Shown piece by piece: positions 23,347-32,390 of a stretch of 64,000 bases of DNA (position 1 is its first letter; each line of letters opens with the position of its first letter). Made by a program: the position numbers and the translations under genes. Under the pieces are notes generated by a model. That model saw nothing but the letters and a program-made list of their open reading frames with translations. It did no database searches and was not told the DNA's origin. Source of the DNA: an uncultured Actinobaculum sp. (GTDB taxonomy: Bacteria > Actinomycetota > Actinomycetes > Actinomycetales > Actinomycetaceae); contig CALIHR010000027.1 in NCBI GenBank assembly GCA_938020505.1, forward strand, positions 1 through 64,000, read 5' to 3'.

Positions 23347-24770
23347 GCGTCGTCACCCAAACCTCCCCGCGAAGCGGACGCCTTCCCGAGGCGGTCCTCT
23401 TGGGCCTTGCGCTTTTCTCAGGGCTTTCCGCCTACTGCCTCGTGCATTTGGGCGTCGGAGAGTCGGGACTCCCGCCCTCCTTCCCCCAGATCTTCCTCGT
23501 CACCGTCCTGACCGCCGCGGGCGCGCACATCGTCGTCCGGCGCTTTGCGCCCTACGCGGATCCGGTGTTCTTCCCGGCCGCCCTCGCCCTCAACGGGCTG
23601 GGGCTCGCCATGATCTACCGGGTCGACATCGCCGAAGAGACCGACCACGCTTCGAATCAGCTCTTCCTCTCCTTCGTCGCCATAGCGCTCATGGTGGGCA
23701 CTGTCATCGTTTTGCGCAACCATCGCACCTTGCGCCGCTTCACGTGGACGAGCCTGATTGCTGGCATCGTCCTCCTCCTGCTGCCGATGGTTCCGGGGCT
23801 CGGACGGACGATCAACGGCGCGCGCATCTGGATCAACATCGGGATGTCTTTCCAGCCGGCGGAGCTGGCCAAGATCTGCTTCGCCGTGTTCTTTGCGGGA
23901 TACCTCGTCACAGAGCGTGACAACCTCTCGTTGGCGGGCCCCAAGTTTTTGGGCATTCGTTGGCCGAAAGCCCGTCATTTCATTCCGATACTCGCAGCCT
24001 GGGCGGCATGCATGGCCGTTCTCGTGATGGAGAAGGACTTCGGAACCGCGATCCTCTTCTTCGGCTTGTTCGTCGGCATGCTCTATGTGGCGACCGAGCG
24101 GGTTTCCTGGATAGCCATCGGCGGCCTTCTCGCCGCCCTCGGCGTCGCCGTCATCGTCAGCCAAGTCTCCCACGTTCAGGCCCGTTTCACCGTGTGGCTG
24201 CACGCCTTGGATTCGGACGTCTACGACTCCGCCCACGGATCCTTCCAGCTGGTGCAGGGGCTCTTCGGCATGGCCTCGGGCGGGTTGTTCGGCACCGGTC
24301 TGGGCCAGGGCTACCCCAACAAGGTCTACGCGGCCAGCTCCGACTTCATCATCGCCTCCTTCGCGGAGGAAATCGGTTTGATCGGGCTTTTGGCGCTTCT
24401 TTGCATCTACCTCATCATCGTCATCCGCGGCCTGCGCACGGCGGTCGTCCTGCGTGACGGCTTCGGCAAGCTCCTGGTGACGGGCCTGGCCTTTACCGTG
24501 GCCATCCAGTGCTTCGTCGTCGTGGGAGGCGTCACCCGTCTCATTCCGCTCACGGGACTCGCGATGCCTTTCCTCGCACACGGAGGCTCGGCCCTCATGA
24601 CGAACTGGATCATCATCGGCTTGCTCCTGCGCATATCCGACTCGGCCAGGCGCCCGGCCACCGCGGACCCGCTTCCTTCGGACGATTTCCTCAAGACCAT
24701 ACCCGAACTGGAGAAAGACAATTCCTCGAATAAGAACGACGCCCTTGAGACGCAGGTGGTGAAACTGTGA
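23343..24770 (+). CDS. rodA: FtsW/RodA/SpoVE family glycosyltransferase
   Basis: 475 residues with about ten to twelve membrane segments and the SEDS signatures GLGRTINGARIWINIG, FQPAELAKI and the late SSDFIIASFAEEIGLIG. SEDS proteins polymerise lipid II into glycan chains together with a class B PBP. The overlap with pstP upstream and pbpA downstream supports RodA rather than FtsW. The cytosolic C-tail is short and charged. Confidence 0.93.
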   Translation: MSVVTQTSPRSGRLPEAVLLGLALFSGLSAYCLVHLGVGESGLPPSFPQIFLVTVLTAAGAHIVVRRFAPYADPVFFPAALALNGLGLAMIYRVDIAEETDHASNQLFLSFVAIALMVGTVIVLRNHRTLRRFTWTSLIAGIVLLLLPMVPGLGRTINGARIWINIGMSFQPAELAKICFAVFFAGYLVTERDNLSLAGPKFLGIRWPKARHFIPILAAWAACMAVLVMEKDFGTAILFFGLFVGMLYVATERVSWIAIGGLLAALGVAVIVSQVSHVQARFTVWLHALDSDVYDSAHGSFQLVQGLFGMASGGLFGTGLGQGYPNKVYAASSDFIIASFAEEIGLIGLLALLCIYLIIVIRGLRTAVVLRDGFGKLLVTGLAFTVAIQCFVVVGGVTRLIPLTGLAMPFLAHGGSALMTNWIIIGLLLRISDSARRPATADPLPSDDFLKTIPELEKDNSSNKNDALETQVVKL

Positions 24771-26230
24771 ATCGCCCAATCCGCAGAATGGCCTCTCTTG
24801 TCTTCGCCATGTTCTTGGCGCTCATGACGATGGCCACTTACGTGCAGTACGTCCAGGCACCGAAGCTGAACTCGGATGCACGCAATGCCCGGACCCTCTA
24901 CCGAGAATACGGAACCGAACGCGGTCCGATCATCGTCGACGGCGAATCCATCGCGGTCTCGACCGCCGTCGACGATCCGTACAAGTATCAACGCGAGTAC
25001 AAGGCGGGAAGCGCCTACGCCCACATCACGGGCTACTTTTCAACCGCCCACAACTCGATGACGGGAATTGAGCGGGCAGAGAACGGAGTGCTCGGCGGGT
25101 CCGACTCCGCACTGACCACCCAGCGAATCCAGGAGATGATATCGGGCTCGCACCGCAAGGGCGGCGCCGTTTCCCTCACGCTCAACCCCGCGGCGCAAAA
25201 GGCCGCCATCGAGGCACTTGGAAACCAGCGCGGCGCCGTCGTCGCCGTCAATCCGAAGACCGGCGCGATCCTCGCCCAGGTCTCCACGCCCTCCTACGAT
25301 CCCAACCAGTTGGCGACCCATGATTCGAAGGCCGCGAGGGCGGCCTACAGTCAGCTGAGCACAGACAAGAACCGTCCGCTCGTCAACCGCGCCATCGGAG
25401 GCGACCAGTACGCCCCAGGCTCGACGTTTAAGATGCTCACGGCAACGGCGATGCTCGAAAACTCGAACCTCACGCCCGATTCGATCGTCGACGCGCCCGA
25501 CACCTGGACTCCCCCGGGGACGACCCACAAGATCGACAATCCCGGCGAGCGCTCCTGCGGGGACGGGTCCGGGCGCGTCTCCCTGCGTCAGGCCTTCATC
25601 CAGTCGTGCAACACTCCTTTCGCAATGGGGGGTGTCAACGTAGGCGGCAAGAAGATGATGGCGCAGGCCAAGAAGTTCGGCTTTGGGACGACGTTTGAGA
25701 CGCCGCAGAGAGTCAGCTCCTCGCGGTTCCCGGAGCCTTCCAGCAAGTCTGCGCTTGCAATGGACAGCATCGGCCAGCAAGACATCCGGGTCACCCCGAT
25801 GCAAATGGCCCTCATCGGCGCCGGCATCGCCAACGACGGCGTCGTCATGGAGCCGCACATCGTCAAGCAGACCCTCACATCGGACCTCGACGTCATTTCG
25901 ACCACCAAGCCGAAGGAATTCGGGCGTGCGATGTCGAAGACGACGGCAAAGCACATGCAGGAGATGATGGTCGCCGACGTCGAATCGGGAACGGGCCACA
26001 GAGCCGCGATCTCGGGGGTGAAGGTCGCCGGAAAGACCGGCACCGCGGAGATCAACGCCTCGACGCCGCCGCACGTGTGGTTTGTGAGCTTCGCACCCGC
26101 CGACGATCCGAAGATCGCCGTCGCCGTGGTGGTCGAGAACTCGGGCAACGCCGGATGGAACGGCGACGGCGGCTCGGTGGCCGCCCCCATCGCACGAAAA
26201 GTCATACAAGCGTACTTGGGGTCCTCATGA
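24767..26230 (+). CDS. pbpA: class B penicillin-binding protein (PbpA)
   Basis: 487 residues from GTG. A membrane anchor (VFAMFLALMTMATYVQYV) is followed by a dimerisation domain and a transpeptidase domain with STFK (active-site Ser in YAPGSTFKML), SCN (FIQSCNTPF) and KTGTAE. It cross-links peptidoglycan as partner of the SEDS protein encoded just before it. It lacks PASTA domains; those are on the kinase. Confidence 0.93.
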   Translation: MNRPIRRMASLVFAMFLALMTMATYVQYVQAPKLNSDARNARTLYREYGTERGPIIVDGESIAVSTAVDDPYKYQREYKAGSAYAHITGYFSTAHNSMTGIERAENGVLGGSDSALTTQRIQEMISGSHRKGGAVSLTLNPAAQKAAIEALGNQRGAVVAVNPKTGAILAQVSTPSYDPNQLATHDSKAARAAYSQLSTDKNRPLVNRAIGGDQYAPGSTFKMLTATAMLENSNLTPDSIVDAPDTWTPPGTTHKIDNPGERSCGDGSGRVSLRQAFIQSCNTPFAMGGVNVGGKKMMAQAKKFGFGTTFETPQRVSSSRFPEPSSKSALAMDSIGQQDIRVTPMQMALIGAGIANDGVVMEPHIVKQTLTSDLDVISTTKPKEFGRAMSKTTAKHMQEMMVADVESGTGHRAAISGVKVAGKTGTAEINASTPPHVWFVSFAPADDPKIAVAVVVENSGNAGWNGDGGSVAAPIARKVIQAYLGSS

Positions 26231-26276
26231 TGACGGCGTCCCCAATCCACAATTACTGCGAGAGAAAGGTGACGGC

Positions 26277-28178
26277 GTGACTGACATCCCCCGCATCTTG
26301 GGCAGCCGCTATGAGATCGGCGATCTCATCGGACGCGGAGGCATGGCCCAGGTCCACCTAGGCTACGACACCCGGTTGTCACGAACGGTTGCCATCAAAA
26401 TCCTGCGCACGGATCTGGCCGCGGATCCTCTGTTTCTTGCGCGCTTCAGGCGCGAGGCCCAATCCGCCGCAGCGCTCAACCATCCGTCGATCGTGGCCGT
26501 CTACGACACCGGCGAATCCCCGGTCACAACGGCCACCGGACACGAGATCTCGCTGCCCTACATCGTCATGGAGTACGTCAAGGGACGCACCGTCGCCTCC
26601 CTTCTGACGACCGGGGAGCCCGTTCCGATCGCGGAAGCGGTGCAAGTGGTCACGGGCGTTCTTTCGGCGCTCGAGTACTCGCACCACGAAGGCATCATTC
26701 ACAGGGACATCAAGCCCGGCAACGTGATGCTCACGCCGGACGGCAAGGTCAAGGTCATGGATTTCGGCATCGCTCGAGCCATCGCCGACTCCGCGGCCAC
26801 GATGACCCAGACGAACTCCGTTGTGGGAACCGCACAGTACCTATCGCCCGAGCAGGCTCGCGGCGAAGTGGTCGACGCCCGTTCGGATCTCTATTCGACC
26901 GGCTGCCTCCTCTACGAGCTTCTGACCGGAAAGCCCCCCTTCACCGGCGATTCGGCGGTGGCGGTCGCCTACCAGCACGTCTCGGAAGCGCCCAAGCCGG
27001 CCTCGGAGATGTTCCCCGACATCCCGGACACGATCGACCGGGTCGTCATGAAGTCCCTGGCCAAGAATCGCGATGAGCGCTACCAGAACGCCGCGGAGTT
27101 CAGGAGCGATCTTCTTTCGGCGGCCCGCGGCGAGGGGGTCAACGCCCCAGCGGTCACGGCGGCCATGAAGACCGTGCCAATGCCGGTGAATCCGACCCCC
27201 TCCACACAGGCGACGACGGCGCTTCCGCGGACCGCGACCTCGGCCCCCGTCATCTCCTCGGGGCAAACGGGCGTTCAGCCGGCCGTCGGCTCCAGCGGGA
27301 CGAACAACAGCAGGCGAAACCGCCAGATGATGTGGATCGCCGGGGTCCTTCTCGCCATGGCGGCCATCATCGGGCTCTACGCGCTGTTCTCGGACAGCAG
27401 CCCCGACCCGAAGCCGACGGACACCGCGTCCGCCAGCAGCACCGACAAGGTCACCGTCCCCAAGCTCACCGGCATGACCGAAAAGCAGGTCAGAAAAACG
27501 CTCGAGGACGAAGGGCTCGTCTTCGTCAAGGGCAGCGACCAGGCCTCCGACACGGTCAAGGCCGGCCAGTTCGTCAGCTCGTCGCCTTCTCCCGGATCGA
27601 CGGTGAGCAAGGGGCAGAAGATCACCGTCCACTTCTCCTCCGGCAACTCCGAGATCACCGTCCCCGACGTGACCGGACTGAGCCTTGATCAGGCGAAGAG
27701 AAAGCTTGACAGAGCCGGTCTGAAGGTGGGAAAGATCACCAGTTCGAGCGGCAATTCGGCCACGAGCGGCACCGTCGTTTCGACGTCGCCCGAAGCGGGC
27801 GAGTCCGTCGAAGAGGGGTCGACCGTGGACATCAAGGTCTCCGGCGGCGGCAGCGACTCCGACATTCCCAACGTTTCGAACCTTTCGGCCGAGGAGGCGC
27901 AGAAGAAGCTCGAGAACGCGGGGTACAAGGTGAACATCACCTACGTCCCGGTCTACTCAGAAGCTGCGGACGGCAAAGTCATCGGCAGAAAGACCGACGG
28001 CGCGGGCAACGTCACCCTTCAAGTCGGGAAGTACACGGCCGACGTCCGTCAGCCGACGGAGAGTCCCACCCATAACAACCCGACGACGCCGGCGCCGACG
28101 GGGACTCCGACCCATAACAACCCGACGACGCAGCAGCCCCCAACCGAGGTGCCGACTGCGCCTACGGCGACGGGCTAA
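26277..28178 (+). CDS. pknB: Ser/Thr protein kinase with three PASTA domains
   Basis: 633 residues from GTG. The kinase domain has GRGGMAQVHLG, Lys41 in VAIKIL, HRD at 142-144 and DFG at 162-164. A membrane segment (MWIAGVLLAMAAIIGLYALF) and three PASTA repeats follow, starting at TVPKLTG, TVPDVTG and DIPNVSN. The tail repeats a THNNPTT unit twice and is rich in Thr/Pro. PASTA domains sense muropeptides or lipid II. A pknA gene, often present between pbpA and pknB in actinobacteria, is absent; the gap is only 46 bp. Confidence 0.94.
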   Translation: MTDIPRILGSRYEIGDLIGRGGMAQVHLGYDTRLSRTVAIKILRTDLAADPLFLARFRREAQSAAALNHPSIVAVYDTGESPVTTATGHEISLPYIVMEYVKGRTVASLLTTGEPVPIAEAVQVVTGVLSALEYSHHEGIIHRDIKPGNVMLTPDGKVKVMDFGIARAIADSAATMTQTNSVVGTAQYLSPEQARGEVVDARSDLYSTGCLLYELLTGKPPFTGDSAVAVAYQHVSEAPKPASEMFPDIPDTIDRVVMKSLAKNRDERYQNAAEFRSDLLSAARGEGVNAPAVTAAMKTVPMPVNPTPSTQATTALPRTATSAPVISSGQTGVQPAVGSSGTNNSRRNRQMMWIAGVLLAMAAIIGLYALFSDSSPDPKPTDTASASSTDKVTVPKLTGMTEKQVRKTLEDEGLVFVKGSDQASDTVKAGQFVSSSPSPGSTVSKGQKITVHFSSGNSEITVPDVTGLSLDQAKRKLDRAGLKVGKITSSSGNSATSGTVVSTSPEAGESVEEGSTVDIKVSGGGSDSDIPNVSNLSAEEAQKKLENAGYKVNITYVPVYSEAADGKVIGRKTDGAGNVTLQVGKYTADVRQPTESPTHNNPTTPAPTGTPTHNNPTTQQPPTEVPTAPTATG

Positions 28179-28320
28179 AGGCCGCCCACCCGCGCCACTT
28201 GTGGGCCGGGAGGCCTTGCACGGAGGCGAGCTGTCCAACCCGCCCGGGCGGGTTGGACGAAGGAGGAGCCGACTCGCGGAGAGGTCCGCTCGCGGATCGG
28301 AGGCGGGCTCAACCAAGCCG

Positions 28321-28365
28321 AATGGGGGCGGGGCCGCACCAATTTGGTGCGGCCCCGCCCCCATT
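28321..28365. terminator. 22-bp perfect palindrome between pknB and the amidotransferase gene
   Basis: Left arm AATGGGGGCGGGGC then CGCACCAA and its exact complement on the right are separated by one T. It lies between convergent genes and should end transcripts from both sides. The whole gap 28179-28594 holds only this and the 20-bp tandem repeat next to it. Confidence 0.75.
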
Positions 28366-28380
28366 GCACATGCAACGTTC

Positions 28381-28480
28381 TCGTCTCGAAGCTGGCACTG
28401 CCGTCTGGATTCTGGCAGCGCCGTCTGGATTCTGGCAGCGCCGTCTGGATTCTGGCAGTGCCGTCTCGAAGTCGGCGCCG
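28381..28480. repeat. 20-bp tandem repeat
   Basis: Three exact or nearly exact copies of CCGTCTGGATTCTGGCAGCG (28401-28460, last copy one base different), with diverged copies on either side beginning YCGTCTCGAAG. About five units in all. No unique spacers, so not CRISPR. Confidence 0.85.
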
Positions 28481-28594
28481 AGAAACTTCCGCGCCGCGTT
28501 GCCCGAGCTTCCGGCGACTCCTCAACCCAAAGGCTCCGATGGACACAGGAGCAAAACCCCGATCGGGGAAAGCCGCGGGCCTGTCCAATGGACC

Positions 28595-29230
28595 CTAGGA
28601 GGCCCGCTCGTCGAACCGTATAAGGGGCGCCTTCCCGCGCGCCGCTTCGAGAGCCTCGGGCTGGCCGCACGCCACCAGCCAGTTGGCGAGCATCCGATGC
28701 CCGCCCTGGGTCAGCACCGATTCGGGGTGGAACTGCACGCCCCACAGGGGAAGCTCGGCGTGCTCGACGCCCATGACGATCCCGTCGTCGGTGCGGGCGG
28801 TGATGACAAGCTCCTTGACCGTGTCCGGCTCGGCCGCAAGCGAATGGTACCTTCCGACCGTGAGCGGCGAGGGAAGCCCCTCGAAGAGCCCTCTGCCGTT
28901 GTGGCGGATAACGGAGGTCTTCCCGTGCACCAGCGTCGGCGCATGCGAAACGACCCCGCCGAAGATCTCGGCCAACGCCTGATGCCCGAGGCACACGCCC
29001 AGCATGGGTGTCTTGGTCTGCGCGCATTGTTCGATGGCGGCGACGGTCGCTCCGGCCTTGGCCGGAGTCCCAGGGCCGGGCGAGGCGAGCACGCCGTCGT
29101 AGGAGGAAATGGAAGTCAAATCCACGACGTCGTTGCGGACCACCGTGGCGCTCGCGCCCAGAAGGCGCAGATAGTCGACGAGGGTGTAGACGAAGCTGTC
29201 GTAGTTGTCGATGACCAGAAGCTTCGCCAT
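28595..29230 (-). CDS. glutamine amidotransferase, anthranilate/aminodeoxychorismate synthase component II
   Basis: 211 residues, close to the usual 190-200. It has IDNYDSF at the start, the nucleophile region MLGVCLGHQALAE (Cys in GVCLGH) and the His-Glu pair in WGVQFHPESVLT, a class I glutaminase of the TrpG/PabA type. It supplies ammonia for anthranilate or p-aminobenzoate. Neither a trpE nor a pabB is next to it. The ATG overlaps the stop of the small membrane protein upstream. The same neighbourhood (sortase, small membrane protein, amidotransferase) is common in actinobacteria, where the gene is usually called pabA/trpG. Confidence 0.88.
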   Translation of the reverse strand: MAKLLVIDNYDSFVYTLVDYLRLLGASATVVRNDVVDLTSISSYDGVLASPGPGTPAKAGATVAAIEQCAQTKTPMLGVCLGHQALAEIFGGVVSHAPTLVHGKTSVIRHNGRGLFEGLPSPLTVGRYHSLAAEPDTVKELVITARTDDGIVMGVEHAELPLWGVQFHPESVLTQGGHRMLANWLVACGQPEALEAARGKAPLIRFDERAS

Positions 29231-29385
29231 CAGCCCACCGTGTTGTCGAAGGCGGGGAAGGTGTCGGCGACCCAGGGATAGACCCAGGCGAACAGAACCG
29301 CGACCGCAGCGAACAGGAGGGCGAGAGCCTCAAAGAACCGGAGCCATGCCGGCCCGGGCAGGTGACGCCAAATCCATGAATACAC
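29230..29385 (-). CDS. small conserved membrane protein
   Basis: 51 residues from a GTG at 29385 with AGAGGAAA upstream. It starts MYSWIWRHLPGPAWLRFF, has one membrane segment (ALALLFAAVAVLFAWVYPWV) and ends FDNTVG. Similar tiny proteins sit between a class E sortase gene and the amidotransferase gene in many actinobacteria. The function is unknown. Its stop codon overlaps the next start by one base. Confidence 0.8.
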   Translation of the reverse strand: MYSWIWRHLPGPAWLRFFEALALLFAAVAVLFAWVYPWVADTFPAFDNTVG

Positions 29386-29398
29386 GTCGGTTTCCTCT

Positions 29399-30292
29399 CT
29401 ACTTCATTTCCGCGGGTATTCCGTCGCTTCGCGCAACCCAATGGTCGTACTTCGCGTGGATGATCCATCGCTTGTCTGAGACGAAAGGCGGATGGCAGGT
29501 GGTGATGGTCATGAGTCGTTCCGTGGGCTTTGTCTCAGGTTGCTTTGGAACAGGCGCCACGACGTCGACGTCGCTGGGCGGAACCACGTACGAGGAGTTG
29601 ACGTAGTAGACGAGGTAGGCGTCTTTCGTGCCCACGATGATGGGGTCGCCGGCTTTGAGTTTGTCGACGTTGCGCATCGGCGCGCCGTAGGTCTGACGGT
29701 GGGCGGCCAAGGAGTAGTTGCCGACCTCTCCCGCGTAGGCGGTGTCCTTGTAATGGCCGAAGGCGCCCTTGTCGAGGACCTTGCTGAGCGACGTCCCGTA
29801 CTCTATGGAATGCTCGTAGTCTTTGCCGAACTTGGGGATGTACATGATCCCCTCGACGTCGCCGATTCCGGTGACGTGGTCGACCGCCGGCGGCGGATCG
29901 GTGCGGGCCCTGCCGATCTTCGTCTCGTTCTGGCTGCCCCACTGGTCCTTGACGCGCGCGATTCTCTCTTCCTGCTCCTGGCCCGCGATGATGTCCGTCC
30001 ACCAGACCTGCCAGACGATGAACAGGCCGATCACCACGCCGGCGGTGATGAGCAGCTCGCCGACGAAACCGAGAAGCATCTGGAAGACGCTGGGGCGACG
30101 TCGAGCCTTGGGCGCGGCGACCGCCGCGGCTTCGGCCTTTTCCCCAGAGCCCCGCTCCCACCCGGGGAGCCAGTCGAGCCCGTCTGAGGATGCCGGAGCG
30201 CCCGACGGCGATGGGGCGGCCGGCCGTTGCTCGACGCCGTCGGCGCCGGGTTGCGTGAACGGCCCGTCCGCTCCCAATGTGTGACGTCCCAC
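29399..30292 (-). CDS. class E sortase
   Basis: 297 residues from the GTG at 30292, chosen because AAAGGA lies eight bases before it; the frame continues upstream without a ribosome site. A Pro/Ala-rich cytosolic part and a membrane segment (VGELLITAGVVIGLFIVWQVWW) precede the sortase domain. The catalytic residues are visible as His in YSLAAHRQTYG, Cys in MTITTCHPPF and Arg in DKRW. Class E enzymes anchor LAxTG-type proteins in high-GC actinobacteria. No obvious substrate with a sorting motif is in this window; the large LRR protein lacks one. Confidence 0.9.
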   Translation of the reverse strand: MGRHTLGADGPFTQPGADGVEQRPAAPSPSGAPASSDGLDWLPGWERGSGEKAEAAAVAAPKARRRPSVFQMLLGFVGELLITAGVVIGLFIVWQVWWTDIIAGQEQEERIARVKDQWGSQNETKIGRARTDPPPAVDHVTGIGDVEGIMYIPKFGKDYEHSIEYGTSLSKVLDKGAFGHYKDTAYAGEVGNYSLAAHRQTYGAPMRNVDKLKAGDPIIVGTKDAYLVYYVNSSYVVPPSDVDVVAPVPKQPETKPTERLMTITTCHPPFVSDKRWIIHAKYDHWVARSDGIPAEMK

Positions 30293-30661
30293 GATCAACG
30301 TCCTTTCTTCCGCTGTAAGTTGCCGCACGCTCGCGAAGCGGCGGTTTGCGCCCGCAACTTTATAGATTACGGGGATGCGGCCCTCTCTTCCACGTCCGAC
30401 GCCGCGAGGCCGCGCCAATGCGTGCCCCCGAGCCTCAAATGGGTACAAGATCACGCCGCACTGCTCATGCCCTGCCCGCGCCGCCCGCCAAGCGCGGAGC
30501 CCCGCCGGCCCGCCCGCTACGAACTTCGAGCCTGCCCGCTTTTCAGATTTCCGAGCTCGTCCACAGCGATTTCAGAGCCGCGAATGTGTACAGTTTCCAA
30601 TGGGCAGGTGCGCTCACTCCTGCCTTTGACTACTCTTGGCTGAGTACGCGTACCCGGAAGG
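30293..30661. other. divergent promoter region between sortase and crgA
   Basis: 369 bp with no gene. It must contain both promoters. I cannot pick clear -35/-10 boxes; TTTGACT at about 30625 is a possible -35 for crgA. Confidence 0.35.
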
Positions 30662-31405
30662 ATGACCATGGCTGACTCTGACAAGCTCGATTCCGACGAG
30701 CTGGGCGAGGTCGACGATCTCGAAACGGCGAAAGAGGCTGAGACGGCGGAAGGCGCCGACGTCGTGAGCGACGCCGCCGAGGACGACCCCGCCGAGGCGG
30801 ACGGCGCTTCCGCGAAGGGCGCCGAGGAGGACAGGGGCGCCAAGGACGACGTCGAGGCCGCCGCTGCAAAAGAACCCGGCGAGGGCGAGCCCGAAGAGGC
30901 CCCTGCAAAGCGAAAGAAGGGCAAGAAGCGCGCGTCGAAGAAGAAGGCCGCGAAAGGCTCGTCTAAGGACGATGCGTCGAAGAAGGACGCCTCGCCCGAA
31001 AAGAGCCGCTCGTCGAAGAAGGACGGCTCCTCCGAGGAGGAAACGGGCGACGAGGGCTCGAAGGCGTCCCGCAAACAGAAGGAATCCTCCGCAGATTCCT
31101 CGAAGAAAGGCTCGAAGAAGAGCTCCGGAAACCCCGAAAAGGGAACGAAACGTTCCATAGAGAAGAAGGCCGCGGGAAAGAAGGCCTCGTCCAAGGAGCG
31201 CAAGCCGGCCAGGGTCAAGGGCCTTCAATCGCCGAAGTGGTGGGCGCCTCTGCTCGTCACCCTGATGATCGTCGGCCTCGTCATCGTCGTCACCGCCTAC
31301 ATCTTCGGCGGCAACTTCCCGATCAAGGGTCTGGGCAACGGCAACCTGTTCATCGGATTCGGCTTCATGCTCACCGGGTTCCTTATGACGATGGGGTGGA
31401 AGTGA
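30662..31405 (+). CDS. crgA: CrgA-like cell division protein with a long charged extension
   Basis: 247 residues. Only the last 75 or so match CrgA: SPKWWAPLLVTLMIVGLVIVV, an NFPIKGLGNGNLFIGFGF linker and a second membrane segment ending LMTMGWK. CrgA proteins are normally 80-95 residues. The first 165 or so residues are low-complexity: an acidic first third, then Lys/Ser/Glu-rich repeats of SSKKD, KKAS and similar. The frame is uninterrupted and the ribosome site GGAAGG precedes the ATG, so the extension is probably real. CrgA recruits wall enzymes to the septum. Confidence 0.85.
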   Translation: MTMADSDKLDSDELGEVDDLETAKEAETAEGADVVSDAAEDDPAEADGASAKGAEEDRGAKDDVEAAAAKEPGEGEPEEAPAKRKKGKKRASKKKAAKGSSKDDASKKDASPEKSRSSKKDGSSEEETGDEGSKASRKQKESSADSSKKGSKKSSGNPEKGTKRSIEKKAAGKKASSKERKPARVKGLQSPKWWAPLLVTLMIVGLVIVVTAYIFGGNFPIKGLGNGNLFIGFGFMLTGFLMTMGWK

Positions 31406-31561
31406 CGCCCGCATGGCGGCGCGGAAGTGACGCCCGCCAGATCGGCGCCCCTGCGGCCAGGCCTGCGCGGACGCTTCGGCCTAAGTGAGCACCGCGGCCT
31501 CGCGCAGTGCGGCGACTTCGCCGGGAGGGCGCCGCTGCTGACGAAGCCAAAGAAGACGTCT

Positions 31562-32374
31562 TCAGGAGTAGCCCCATACGGCGACGACGACGGCCAGCGC
31601 CTCGCTGAGCGCCGCGAAGGCGACGACGTCGACGATCCGCCTCTTCTCGGACGAAAGAACGCGCGCCCGCGAAAAGGCGTACATGGTCACCGCCCCCGCG
31701 ACGAATCCGCCCGCGTGGGACTGCCACGAGATCCCCGAGTCGGGGCTCAGGGAGATGACCGCGTTGAGCGCGATGAAAACCAGGAAGCCCGTCAGGTCCG
31801 CCCCCGACACCCGAGCGACGACGAGCTGGGCCCCCAGCAGCCCGAAGACCGCGCCCGACGCGCCGACCGTGGCGGTGAACCACGAGTTGCCCAGAGGGTC
31901 GGCCGTGAGGATGACTGCGGCATTGCCGGCGACGGCCGAGAGCAGATAGATCCCCAGGTACCTGGTGTGCCCGATGGCGGGTTCCAGAACGGATCCGAAC
32001 ACCCACAGCACGTACATGTTGAGCAGCAGATGCCAGAAACTGGCGTGCACGAAAGCCGAAGCGAGGAAACGATAAGGCTCCTGCTCCGAGAGCTTCGGCA
32101 CGAACATGAAATAGGAGCCGATCGATCCCTCGACTCGGGTGACGAGGTCGACTCCTACGCAGGCCGCGATGAGCGCCATTGTCACGGCCGCTCTGGGCCA
32201 ATGGTCGCTGAAGACGGTCAGCCTTCTGCGAGCGCCGCCCGCGGCGCCTCCGTCCGAGCCGCGCGCTTCGCCGGCGCCGGGAACATCCACGGAATTCCGC
32301 GGCTCCCCGGGGGTCGGCAAATCGCCTGACGGCGAAAACTCGGGGTCGTCTCGTTCGGAGGCAAATGCACTCAT
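31562..32374 (-). CDS. rhomboid family intramembrane serine protease
   Basis: 270 residues from the ATG at 32374. It has six to seven membrane segments with HLLLNMYVLWVFG (the Asn of the oxyanion site), active-site Ser in VGASGAVFGLLGA and the His partner in SWQSHAGGFVAGA. The N-terminal 60 residues are charged and low-complexity. It lies 16 bp after the cyclophilin gene, a pairing common in actinobacteria. Confidence 0.9.
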   Translation of the reverse strand: MSAFASERDDPEFSPSGDLPTPGEPRNSVDVPGAGEARGSDGGAAGGARRRLTVFSDHWPRAAVTMALIAACVGVDLVTRVEGSIGSYFMFVPKLSEQEPYRFLASAFVHASFWHLLLNMYVLWVFGSVLEPAIGHTRYLGIYLLSAVAGNAAVILTADPLGNSWFTATVGASGAVFGLLGAQLVVARVSGADLTGFLVFIALNAVISLSPDSGISWQSHAGGFVAGAVTMYAFSRARVLSSEKRRIVDVVAFAALSEALAVVVAVWGYS

Positions 32375-32390
32375 CGCGGCCTGCAGAATG

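Noticed and set aside
28401..28460. Possible CRISPR array from the 20-bp repeats
   Set aside because: Repeats are directly adjacent with no unique spacers, and no cas genes are near.
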